DNA from: Adiantum capillus-veneris
Taxonomy: Eukaryota; Streptophyta; Polypodiopsida; Polypodiales; Pteridaceae
Direction: 5' to 3'
DNA: 64,000 nucleotides
NCBI GenBank assembly: GCA_014529385.2
Contig: CM043949.1
Span: 150,460,428 to 150,524,427, forward strand
Part shown: positions 12,106 to 21,424 of the stretch, piece by piece
Layout of the letters: every line of letters begins with the position of its first letter
Position numbering within the stretch: the first letter of the stretch is position 1
Position numbers and translations under genes: made by a program
Notes under the pieces: model-generated
The model's input: the letters and a program-made list of their open reading frames with translations, nothing else
Told to the model about the DNA's origin: nothing
Databases searched by the model: none

Positions 12106-15100
12106 TCATGTACCATCATAGAGCATCTTTTCCAAAGAGAGTGCTTCAGAGTCCTTGACGAGATCTTCATTGTTTGGCCCCTCAGAATTTTGGTTTGTGT
12201 TACACTCATGCTTCATGGAACAGTACTTACATGAGATAGTTGCCTTTTGCTCTGGTAGATCCTTTGGTAGAAGGCGACTCAAGTAAGGCTTCAAGCGATA
12301 GCCGTTTACCTTCCTGGAGTGCTCTTTCCCATTCAAGTCCATAAGTTGATAGTAACTTGAATTGAAAGCCTTCTTGACTATGTATGGCCCCTGCCATCTT
12401 ATTTCAAATTTGGCATCAAAACGATTATCGAGTCGATTGTCATACCTTAGCACAAGATCTCCTTCATTGATGCCTTTGTCCTTCAGTTTCTTGTCAAGCT
12501 TCTCCTTTGTCTGTGTGGCTTTCCTCTTATAGCACTCGTATGTTGCTTCTCATTTCCACTCAAGCTCAGCTAAGGTAAGAAGTCGATCCATCCATGCTTC
12601 TTGATCATCTTGTGATGATTTGCCATGAAGTCGCATTGTTGGAATGTTTAGCTCAATTGGCTGTAAAGCCTCTTGACCATAGACCAAGTGAAATGGTGTG
12701 AACTCCGTGGCTTCCCTATATGTGGTTCGATACGCCCACAAGGCACCATCCAAGAAGTCATCCCACAACTTTGTCTTGTTTTTCACCATCTTTCTAATGA
12801 TGCCTGCAATGACACCATTAGCTTTTTCTACCAAACCATTTGATTGGGGATAGTAGGGTGTACTGTGACGATGTAGAATGTGAAGTTCTTCACAGACTTC
12901 TGTGAGCAATCCCTTTCTAAACCCTGGACCATTATCAGAAACAATCTCCAAAGGTGTGCCAAATCTACAACAAATGTGAGTGTAGACGAATTTGCTCACT
13001 GTCCTCTCATTTACCTTTGCCACACTTTGTGCTTCCACCCACCTAGTCATATAGTCTACAGCCACTAGAATGTAGAGTTTACCATTTTTTGTCCTAGGCA
13101 GAGGACCCATAGCATCAATGCCCCACTTTTCAAAGGGTCCATTTGCAAGCACGATTTGCCTTGGACCATAAATCAATCTTCTCTTCCCATTTACCTGACA
13201 ATTGTGACAGCTTTTACACCAATGTTGAACATCCACATGCAAGCTTGGCCAAACATACCCCGCAAGCAAAATCTTCTTCACAGTTGATTCTTGGGCAAAA
13301 TGACCACCACATGCCTCTTCATGAAAACCTTTTAGAATGGCTGGAATTTCCTCGATAGTTGGTACTCTTCTGCACACTTGATCTTTCCCTCTTTGATAGA
13401 GGGAGCCTTCTAGGAAGAGATAGAAACTTGCCTTCTTCATGAGTCTCCTTTTCTGAGCCTTCGTGAAGTCTTGTGGAAACTCACCCTCCAAAATGTAGCC
13501 AATAATGGGAGCCAATGACTCCAATCCCTAGTATCTCGGTTGCTTGACAGCTGCTGCCACCATGATGACCTGCACTTCTCTCTCAACACATGTAACTGCC
13601 TGTTGTGCAAGTAAATCGGCATCTTCATTTTGTTTCCTCGGAATATGATATAGTTGCACTTCTTCAAACTGATTAAACATCCTACGAATGGCATGAACTT
13701 TTGTCCTTAAGCTTTCTTTCTTGCATGCCCAAATGCCTAAAATCTGTTTAACAATGAGAAGTGCATCTCCTTTTACCATGAGACGTTTTATCCCTTGGCC
13801 AATGCACATCTTCAAACCATGAAGTAGTGTGTCCTATTCTCCTTCATTGTTGCTAGTTGAACCTGGTAGATTGACCTTCTCTTTCATGACCACCTCTCCA
13901 CTTGCGTTGAGCCACACTAGCCCTCCCCCTGCTTTCCCTGTGGTTCGTCGAAAAGCTCCATCAAAGAGCAAGGTAAAAGCATTGGGAATACTTTTTGGTG
14001 GTGGCAATGGTAGGGTCTTTACTTGAGGCACCTTAATTTCCTTCTCATGTACCCTATAAGTGAGAATGCCTACCAATTGTGCACGCACACTATCTTCTAC
14101 CTTGAAAGAGTATTGGAACTCTTGCAAATCCATATTCCACTTTGAGATCCTATTACTAAGATTCATTTGAGATGACACCCAAGGAACAAATTTTCTGCAG
14201 TGAGAATTACAAAAGGTTTTGGTAGTAGGTACGATCTAAACTTTCTCACCGCAAACATGAGAGAAAGCATCATGAGTTCTGCTTCTGTGTAGTCTCTCTC
14301 CAAAGCATTCATGACCCTACTAACAAAGTAGATGCGTCGCATCCTTGTACTGTGGGGATCTTGTTGTAGCAACACAGCACCAATTGTTTCTTTCCCAGCA
14401 CTAGAGCTAACAAAGAATGTGTACTCCCAACAAGGAGGCATGAGTGTTGGTAGCTCTGACAAAATGGCTTTAATGTTACAAAAGTACTCTTCAAGCTCAT
14501 CAGACCATGCAAATTCTACTTGTTGTGTCAACTTTTGCAAAGGATGAAGCAACTCCGAGGCTAAGTGAATGAAGTGTGACATATACTTCACCTTCTTAAT
14601 GAAAGAGATGACCTCCTTAAGACTCTTCGGTGATGGGAGCTCAATAAGAGCCTTTGCCTTTGAAGGATCCACCTCAATGCCTTTATAGGAAACCTTGTGA
14701 CCGAGCAAGATCACTTCATCCTCACCTATGTGGCACTTTTCGGGGTTGAGTTGACCTCCCATGTCATAGAGCTTCTTTAAACCTTCTTCTACCATTTGTA
14801 GATGCAATGATTTTGAGCTATAAATACAGAAATCATCAATGAATACCCTAATTGACTTTCCAAAGAATGCTTGAAACACCATATTCATGAAACGTTGGAA
14901 TGTTGCAGGAGCATTTGTCAGACCAAATGGCATGACTCTAAAAGCATAACAACCCCAAGGAGTGATAAAGGTTGTTTTCAATTGATCCTCCAATGCAATC
15001 CCTATTTGAAAGTAACCTGAGTAACCATCGCACACAGTTTACTTCTCATGACCAGCTACCTCATTTAGTATCTCATCCTGGAATGGGAGGGGAAAGTGAT

Positions 15101-17270
15101 CTCTTTTTGTTGCCTCATTGAGGGGACGTTAATCCACACACACCCTCCACTTGCCATTTTTCTTAGGAGTGACAACAACGGGAGAGACCCACTCTGAATT
15201 CTCCACTGGATAAATGAAACCTGCTGCTAGAAGCTTTCTTACCTCCTTGAGTAAAGCCTGCTCCTTGATGACTCCTAGCCTTCGTAGCTTCTGAGCCTTA
15301 GGTGTGGCCTCTGGCTTCCACTCAATTTTGTGTTGAACAGCATCTTCTAGCATTCTTTCATCTTCCACTTTTTGGTTCTCTTGGGAACCTACCTCCTCCA
15401 AACCTTGACAAGAGGTCTCTTGGTTGGTTGGCTTAAACCTTACCCCCATGACTTCGATGGAAGACTCCTCTTCAGTAATGCTGCCGCTACTTTCTTCTTC
15501 TGAAGTGTTATCGGTCCAACCTTCTTCCGTCTCACTTTGCGATGATTCTTCATGGAGCTCCTCTTGGCGTTGCTCCTTCATGTCAAAGACAACCTTCTTA
15601 TGATTGTCGTTCCTGCAAATTAGCTTTCCACTCTCCCAATCCTGCAAAGCTCGCATTTTCATTAGCCATGGTCTCCCTAGGATAAATGGGTAACCATTTC
15701 CTTTGGTAGACATGACATAGAAATCCACTGCCTTCTTAATGCCAAAGGCCTCCACAAAAACATTTTTACAAATGCCTACGCACCTAGCCTTGCTATTGTT
15801 TGCCATCTTGACCTTAATTTCAAGTGTCTCATGGATGTGCATGCCTAGTTTTTGCATGAGTCCCTCTGTCATGATGCAAATTTGTGCACCCCCATCCACT
15901 AGACCTTTCCTAACCAATCTCCCTTTTATGTAACAATCTAGCACAGGTGTAATGTCCTCATTCATTTCAGCTTGTGCAATTTTTACAACAGGCACACTCT
16001 CTTTTACCTTTCTCCTAGTGCTAACAGCCCTTGTTAAATCCCTCTTAACTTGTGGACATAATGCAAGAAATTGAGGCCATGAGATATCAGGAACCTTACC
16101 TCTCATGTCTTCCAATAGGTTGTATGGAGCCATTCCATGTCCAAGAGGAAAGTCTTGGAGGTTGATATGACGTCGAGTCCTCTTAGCTTCCTTGGTCTCC
16201 TTTGCCTTCTTTTCTCGTCCATGGTCACTTTGTGATGTAACTCCTTCTTTCTCCTTACCTTTCCCTTGGCCACGCTTAATGCCATTTTCTTCCATGTCAA
16301 CCTCATTTGAGTTTGTCACCTCTACCACATGCACGTTTGGGTCTGGCAAAGGTGGAACTCCTTCCACTCCTTGTGGAGGTGGTCTTGCTCCATTTGGCCT
16401 TTGTATAAGCCGTGGTTGCTGACTAGTTTCTTCACCTGCATTCATCACTGGGTAATTCAAGTTAGGTCTCCCTGGCTCCCCACTTGGCCAAGGACAATTA
16501 TACATCCCATGTTTAGACTCACCGCAATTCCAACATTGCAAGACTCTCCTAGGTCGTGGGTCTCGCTCTTCAGACTTCTTTGCTTGTCCCTTTGGACCTA
16601 CGGCTTGTGCAAGGTGAATTGACAAGCTGCTTAAAGATTCATTTAACTTCTCAATCACTTCTGCCGTTACCTCAGGAAGCTCCTTAGATGTTGATGCTTG
16701 TGACTTACCTTTGGGTCTAAGACCTTCTATTGGAACCTCCCCCCTTAAGCACTTGAGTTTCCTATATTTCTCAGCAGCCCTAGTTTCAGCTGCATCAAAG
16801 GTAGCAGGTGCACCCGCCTCAACTTTTACCTTAAGGTCAGGAAAGAGTCCGGCTATGAACCTCTCCTTCTTTAGAAATTCTGCACCATCACCAGGGTTAG
16901 CAACATTTCGTATCCATAGAGCCCAAAGACGTAGGAACTCTTGCTTGTACAAGTAGTAGTCATCTAAGTCTTTTTGCTTATGAGAAACAATGTCTTGCCA
17001 TAATTTCTGAGTGTTTTGGGGATCAAAGAAGTATTTCTTGAAACGATTCAAAACTTCCGTGTAATTCCCTTTAACTTCCTCAGGGAAAGAGTCAAACCAA
17101 GTGCTAGCATCTTTTCTAAGGACCACCTCAAACATTTCTACACGTTCTTGATCAGTTACTATCCTCTTGATACGGCAAGACATCTTGAAATTCGCTAGAA
17201 ATAATTCTGCATCCTCTCCAGGCTCTCCAAAGAAAAGAGGATATCCAGACATTTGGCGTTGGCTCTCCAT
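12106..17270 (-). pseudogene. Element B gag-pol, broken
   Basis: This is the gag-protease-polymerase polyprotein of a Tat-like gypsy element. Met at 17270 (MESQRQMSGYP) is the likely gag start; an in-frame extension to 17348 lacks gag similarity. Gag has a zinc knuckle CWNCGESKHGMYNC near 16530. Protease has VDGGAQICIMTE (about 15890) and PFILGRPWL. RT has WVSPVVVTPKKNGKW and the catalytic FIDD of VFIDDFCIYSS (about 14840). A degenerate RNase H, an archaeal-type RNase H (LLFDGAFRR, STSNNEGE, GDALLIV, NEDADLLA) and an integrase (CGGHFAQE, KWGIDAMGPLP, VSDNGPGF, NGLVEKANG) follow. In-frame stops occur at 15129-15131, near 15040, 13834 and 13528 and about 12548. One frameshift lies near 14165-14180. 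Otherwise it is a single frame of normal length. Confidence 0.9.
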
Positions 17271-17354
17271 TGAATTGATTTCAAAGTGACGCGTTTTTGT
17301 TTTTTCTTTCTTTAAAAGATTTACACAATAATATTTTCTAAATTGCAATCTATT

Positions 17355-17573
17355 CTACAACAAAATAAAAATATTCACATCAAATGACCTATGATAATCA
17401 ATAAGAGGTAGAATGACAGGGTTTGGTGATGCGAGAATTTCTCCTACTCTTTGGGCACCAAACATGAATACCATACGTTGTTGAAAATGGATTTTTCTAC
17501 TAATTGCAATGTTTACTCTAATGTGTGGAGTGAAATGAAAGGGAAAAACCTGTATTCCTGGGCCATTATCCAT
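17355..17573 (-). CDS. Small conserved pre-gag frame of element B (copy b)
   Basis: This frame of 72 codons lies just upstream of gag. It shares a clear pattern with 21106-21333 of element D and with the split frame of element A: PFHF, then IRVNI, SRKI, FQQR, FG followed by R and EIL, PVILPL, and SFDV-IFIL near the carboxyl end. Conservation between elements of different LTR families suggests selection on a protein. No known domain is recognised. Ogre/Tat elements are known to carry extra frames before gag; whether this is that protein is an inference. Confidence 0.6.
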   Translation of the reverse strand: MDNGPGIQVFPFHFTPHIRVNIAISRKIHFQQRMVFMFGAQRVGEILASPNPVILPLIDYHRSFDVNIFILL

Positions 17574-17594
17574 GGTCTATGCATGACCTAATTC

Positions 17595-17806
17595 TTAAAA
17601 CAAAACAAAAATATAGACGTCCAAACTAAGGTCGTACCTAATGAGAGGAAAAATAAAAGGATTTACTGATGCGTTTATCTCTACCAACCTAAGAGGACCT
17701 AAAATTCTACGAATTACTCGCTGAAATTGCAACTTAGTACTAACAATTATTTGTACCTTTCGCCTTGCAATGGGAATGAAGGGATCATACCAAATTCTCG
17801 TGATTC
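17595..17806 (-). CDS. Diverged tandem relative of the pre-gag frame (element B, copy a)
   Basis: Between the PBS and the frame at 17573-17355 the minus strand holds a second open stretch ending at 17595. It aligns with its neighbour over its whole length: YDPFIPIARRKVQI against PFHF...IRVNI, KLQFQRVI against KIHFQQR, ILGPLRLVEI against FGAQRVGEIL, PFIFPLIRYD against PVILPLIDYH, and LDVYIFVLF at the end. No ATG was found at the start, so the 17806 end is approximate. It appears to be an old tandem duplication within the leader. Confidence 0.5.
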
Positions 17807-17864
17807 ATGCAAGCTACTTGATTATGCTAAAGGTTGAGCCTTCACAAAACATACACAAGCCTGT

Positions 17865-17881
17865 CCTCCGTGGGGGCACCA
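17865..17881 (-). promoter_or_regulatory. Element B primer binding site
   Basis: The minus strand reads TGGTGCCCCCACGGAGG four bases after the end of the 5' LTR. Element D has the same 17 bases at 20052-20068, and A and E differ only outside the TGGTGCCCCCAC core. The matching tRNA could not be named. Confidence 0.75.
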
Positions 17882-17885
17882 AAAT

Positions 17886-18144
17886 TGAGGCGGTCCGGGG
17901 TGGGCAACAAGAAGAGCAACTTCTAGACACCCTTCAAGGCTCCCGTGCTGCTCAATGGGGCTGGGGCACAACACAACACAAACCAAAACAACAAACCCAC
18001 AGCCAAATCCCAACTACACAAGGGGCACCACTTAGTTTAAGAGCGAACTAGGACGCAAAAGAGGAGAATCGTTAGAGCAACCCACAAACAAGCAAGGAAT
18101 TTACACTAACCCTAACACCAATGGAACACTCTCACACACTAAAA

Positions 18145-18192
<48 letters not shown>

Positions 18193-18516
18193 TGTACAAC
18201 TTAGCTTCAACTTTATATTTTTTACAAAAAGGAACTTAGAGCTTGCGGAATCAAGTGACAAGATTTGGTTATAGCATCACTAGCACATTGTCTTAGGGTT
18301 ATGGGAGCCCTCTCACCATCCACCCTCTTACAATGGTAGCCAAACAATAGCCAATGAATCACAAGCAACAAAACAACAACCTTCAATGAAACAAGTCACC
18401 TTATGAAGCTGAATGAGTTTGCCAAGCCAAATTGGAGGAGAAGCGTGAGCCTTTGGACATGAATTGCACCCAAAACTACCAATTCATTGATGTTGGGGTA
18501 GATACAACAATGGTAG
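17886..18516 (-). repeat. Element B 5' LTR, truncated by element D
   Basis: It begins TGAGGCGGTC and is collinear with 29294-29938 of the complete LTR, including the (GA)n tract at 18148-18189. The match stops after ATGGTAG at 18516, where element D's LTR starts. Confidence 0.85.
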
Positions 18517-18799
18517 TGATGCATGGTTTTTAGGACCCCTTCTGAAGATGCAATAAAGGCACAGTCAGTTGTTGGGGAGATGAGGATGCTCTAGTCCAAG
18601 GGATCTCGAAAGAGAAGAAAAATCTACTTCACAAGCACCAAAGAGTAAAAAGTGCCATGGACAGAAGATACGTGGGAACGAGCTCTTCTGCATGCCTACA
18701 ACCTATATCTTACAGAATAGCCTATTCTAGGTGTGAATTTCTAGTGAAATTTACATGAGGATGTTCGTGTGGACTCACAGCACAGCATACTCCGTTTTC

Positions 18800-18960
18800 A
18801 CTTTTTTACCGACAGTAAATATTTTTTACTACAGTAAATATTTTTTACCTACAGTAAATATTTTTCACCTACATGGTAAATACAAATCACTTTTTACCTA
18901 CAGTAACTTTTTTTACCCATGGTAATATTTTTTACTGCACCATAAGTATTTGGTAAGTAA
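18800..18960. repeat. Degenerate minisatellite in element D LTR
   Basis: About six to seven imperfect units of roughly 19-21 bases occur, built on TTTTTTACCTACAGTAAATA, with some units shortened or carrying CATGGTAA. The units lie upstream of the TATA-like box. Confidence 0.7.
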
Positions 18961-19440
18961 CAGTTCACTGTTACTAGAAGCAGTGATTGGGCATCAACAA
19001 TGCAGTTACAGGAGGAGAAAAGGGGAAAATCTTATGGTAAAGGTGAGTCAACAGGGATAAAGACTTTTGAGTTGAAAAGAGACATGCTGATTTTTTCAAA
19101 GAACACATGTCAAAAGAAGCCATGGTTGAGGATTTTTTGAGAATTTGATATTCAGGAGGACCCACCTGCCACCTCCCCCCCGCAGGTCCCCCCCTGACAT
19201 GTGCAGAACCTCCAGTTTCAACAGCCACCTTACCTGCTCTTAAATGCTGGTCAAGGCCTTATCCCCATGTGTCACAATCAGAAAAATCAGCATTTACCCT
19301 CCCCTCTCACATCACTCTAGAGAATATCTTGATGGTGACATATCAGGTGACCTCAATCTGTTGACCACCCTAAGCAAAAAGTAACCCCAATCAGCGGATT
19401 TAAGCATGTTTATCCCTAATCCTAAACCCTCTCAGAAACC

Positions 19441-19447
19441 TATATAA
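19441..19447 (+). promoter_or_regulatory. TATA-like box of element D LTR
   Basis: TATATAA lies about 600 bases before the LTR end and is followed by a CT-rich stretch typical of plant start sites. This would drive the element transcript. Promoter activity is inferred. Confidence 0.45.
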
Positions 19448-20051
19448 GGAGGCCTTCTCTCACTCAAAACCAACACTTCACCCACTTCACCAAGCAACGA
19501 AGCTATGACGACATTGCTCACAACGAGGAGCTATGGATGGAGCTCTACTCTCTCTCCCTCTCTCTCTCTCTCCCTCTAGTATGCTACATTACTGGCCCTA
19601 AAACCTAAATAAGGAGTCTTCTCTCATGCTCCATGGCCACCATCCTCGCCATCATTCTCTAAGGTATTGATGTGTTGCTAGTAGGATCATACCTACTTGC
19701 TGGGTTGATTGTTTTTGACAAGGGATTATGCCATCCTTGGCTTGCTTCTCTATATCCTTGTTATGTATGATCAGATGCCGTTGTATTATTAAACTGATGT
19801 CTTGTGTATATATATGCTACATAAGGTCCCTAAGCTTCATTTCTATGTGTTTTGCCATATGTTTTGATGCCATCATAATGCCATAAGTCTCACTTGCCTA
19901 TGTGCACTATGTGTGAGGTCCCTAAACCTCTTAATTTAGGGTGGTGCCCCCTTTGTTTTGTTCTTTGCTTGTTTGCATGAGGCGTGGTTTGTGGAGTGTG
20001 CATGAGTACAGAGGCCACCCGATTGCACTTCTCTTTTTCCCGCTATCATTT

Positions 20052-20068
20052 TGGTGCCCCCACGGAGG
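20052..20068 (+). promoter_or_regulatory. Element D primer binding site
   Basis: TGGTGCCCCCACGGAGG lies three bases after the LTR end and is identical to element B's site. Confidence 0.75.
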
Positions 20069-20120
20069 AGGGCTACACAGACCTTCAGTCCACAAGCAAT
20101 GAAGATGTGCAATCTACAAC

Positions 20121-20330
20121 ATGGACGAATGGCGTGAGGAGTTTGCAAATTGGATAACAGAAGAGGAGCAAGCTTTAGAGGCCTTAAAAGCTTTCATCGA
20201 GGTCTTGTTACCAGGTTGCAGTGTCATTGAAATTCAAGAAGTAAGTTCTTCTACATGCCTTGTTCGTGATCGTCGCCAACGAAGGAGAGTAAGAAGAAGA
20301 GCTTGCTATACCTCTCCTCTCAACCTATGA
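20121..20330 (+). CDS. Element D leader frame 1 (69 aa)
   Basis: The first ATG after the PBS opens a 69-codon frame that is acidic at its start (MDEWREEFANW, EEEQALEAL) and arginine-rich near its end (DRRQRRRVRRR). Its stop overlaps the start of the next frame in ATGA at 20327-20330. A GTAAGT donor-like sequence lies within it near 20240, so it could also be an exon. The product is not recognised. Confidence 0.4.
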   Translation: MDEWREEFANWITEEEQALEALKAFIEVLLPGCSVIEIQEVSSSTCLVRDRRQRRRVRRRACYTSPLNL

Positions 20331-20518
20331 GTGCTCTAGAAACCTCCAACGCACACGAGCTTGAAATATTCTACATCAACATACACGAAGGTACTGTGAC
20401 ACACATTAAGGGAAGAGAAAGAATCACCAGACCTCTCTTTCCTGAGGAGCCGACTAAGAGGAGGAAGATCACCTCTACACCTAAGTGGTCCAAGGCCGCA
20501 GCGAGTGCTCAAGTGTAA
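20327..20518 (+). CDS. Element D leader frame 2 (63 aa)
   Basis: It starts in the ATGA overlap with frame 1. It contains LEIFYINIHEGTVTHIKG and a basic tract KRRKI. No known domain is recognised. It may be joined to its neighbours by splicing or be read by reinitiation; neither can be decided here. Confidence 0.35.
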   Translation: MSALETSNAHELEIFYINIHEGTVTHIKGRERITRPLFPEEPTKRRKITSTPKWSKAAASAQV

Positions 20519-20555
20519 GGTAACATTTGGCTTAATCTCATTAATAAGGGATTAC

Positions 20556-21089
20556 ATGACCACTACAGGCAAGAAAAAGGCTAGTGAGCAACCAACTTCA
20601 ACCTCCAACTTGCAACCACGACTCTCACCCCTAAATCCTCCTGAAGCAAAGAGGCGAAGGCTTGCCTACAAGATTGTCGCCCGTCTGCGAGTGCTCCCAG
20701 TGCACTTTGTGAATCCAGACACCACCAATCCCAAGCCAACCTCCTATCCGCGTGAAGATCACTTTGGATATTGTCCAAAGTGCTTTGGAGACCGGGTGAA
20801 AAGCCTCCCTGCCCTACCTTTGCTGCTAATTTTCAAGAAGTTATCTCAATCTAAGGAAACTATCTTAGTTGATGATGTGTTGCACATTAATGGTGTCACT
20901 TTCATTCGTCATGCTGATTATGGTAATAGCATCCAATTGTTGCTTGCTAAAAGGCTCAGCATTGTACAAAGTGTTGCCATCACACCTTACGTCTTCACAG
21001 ATGCATCAGGAAGAGTCGAAGTGATCCGAGGTGCTGACCTTCTGTGGCTGATCAGGCTCATTGGTCCCAAGGTGGTGCAACTAAGCTAG
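20556..21089 (+). CDS. Element D leader frame 3 (177 aa)
   Basis: The frame opens at an ATG (MTTTGKKKASEQ) and stays open for 177 codons. The amino-terminal third is basic and proline-rich (PPEAKRRRLAYKI, a possible nuclear signal). A CPKC pair occurs in FGYCPKCFGDR. The carboxyl half is hydrophobic and regular (VLHINGVTFIRH, SIQLLLAKRL). It sits 16 bases before the conserved small frame. Extra frames before gag are a known feature of Ogre-type elements, but no matching family is recognised. Confidence 0.5.
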   Translation: MTTTGKKKASEQPTSTSNLQPRLSPLNPPEAKRRRLAYKIVARLRVLPVHFVNPDTTNPKPTSYPREDHFGYCPKCFGDRVKSLPALPLLLIFKKLSQSKETILVDDVLHINGVTFIRHADYGNSIQLLLAKRLSIVQSVAITPYVFTDASGRVEVIRGADLLWLIRLIGPKVVQLS

Positions 21090-21105
21090 GCTCTTGTGTG
21101 TATGT

Positions 21106-21333
21106 ATGGATGCCAATAATGAGAATGATGATCCCCGCATGTTTCCTTTCCATTTTGTGCGTCATATCCGTGTGAATATTTGTATTGATAGAAAAATCTT
21201 TTATCAGCAAAGAATAGCCCTGTTGTTTGGAGCCGAGAGACTTGGGGAAATCTTGCGCTCTCCTCATCCTGTCATTCTACCCTTACTAGACTATTACCAT
21301 TCCTTTGATGTGTCGATCTTCATCCTATTTTGA
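21106..21333 (+). CDS. Small conserved pre-gag frame of element D (75 aa)
   Basis: ATG at 21106 (MDANNENDD) opens an intact 75-codon frame. It has the same pattern as the frames in elements A and B: FPFHF, HIRVNI, DRKIFYQQRIA, FGAERLGEIL, HPVILPLLDYY, SFDVSIFILF. It ends about 90 bases before gag. This copy has no internal stop. It is unrelated to any gag, protease or RT domain known to me. Its position suggests a structural or regulatory element protein. Confidence 0.65.
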   Translation: MDANNENDDPRMFPFHFVRHIRVNICIDRKIFYQQRIALLFGAERLGEILRSPHPVILPLLDYYHSFDVSIFILF

Positions 21334-21424
21334 GCTAAGTTGTGCTAAAGCTCCAAATTGTAATTACCATACTCTATTTTAAAATAAATTGGAGCTGTTT
21401 GTGTAATTGTTTACTCTCTCACTT

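Larger units (their letters stand above)
10938..18516 (-). mobile_element. Ty3/gypsy element B (Tat/Ogre-like), both LTRs truncated
   Basis: Element B reads on the minus strand: partial 5' LTR 18516-17886, PBS 17881-17865, two small pre-gag frames (17806-17595, 17573-17355), gag-pol 17270-12106, polypurine tract and partial 3' LTR 12076-10938. The outer parts of both LTRs are missing. The left edge joins element A sequence at 10936/10938, and element D begins inside the 5' LTR at 18517. The 5' and 3' LTR remnants correspond to different parts of the complete family-B LTR (29294-31870), so they cannot be compared for age. Confidence 0.82.
18517..20048 (+). repeat. Element D 5' LTR
   Basis: This 1,532-bp repeat starts TGATGCATGG, where family-B LTR similarity ends, and finishes CGCTATCA just before the PBS. 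The ends form the short inverted pair TGAT...ATCA. It has no second copy in the window, so the left boundary rests on the interrupted LTR and the right on the PBS. It contains a TATA-like box at 19441 and a minisatellite at 18800-18960. Confidence 0.7.

Noticed and set aside
17770-18051. Plus-strand frame of 93 codons across the element B leader and LTR.
   Set aside because: It runs antisense through the PBS and LTR edge and has no similarity to the conserved frames.
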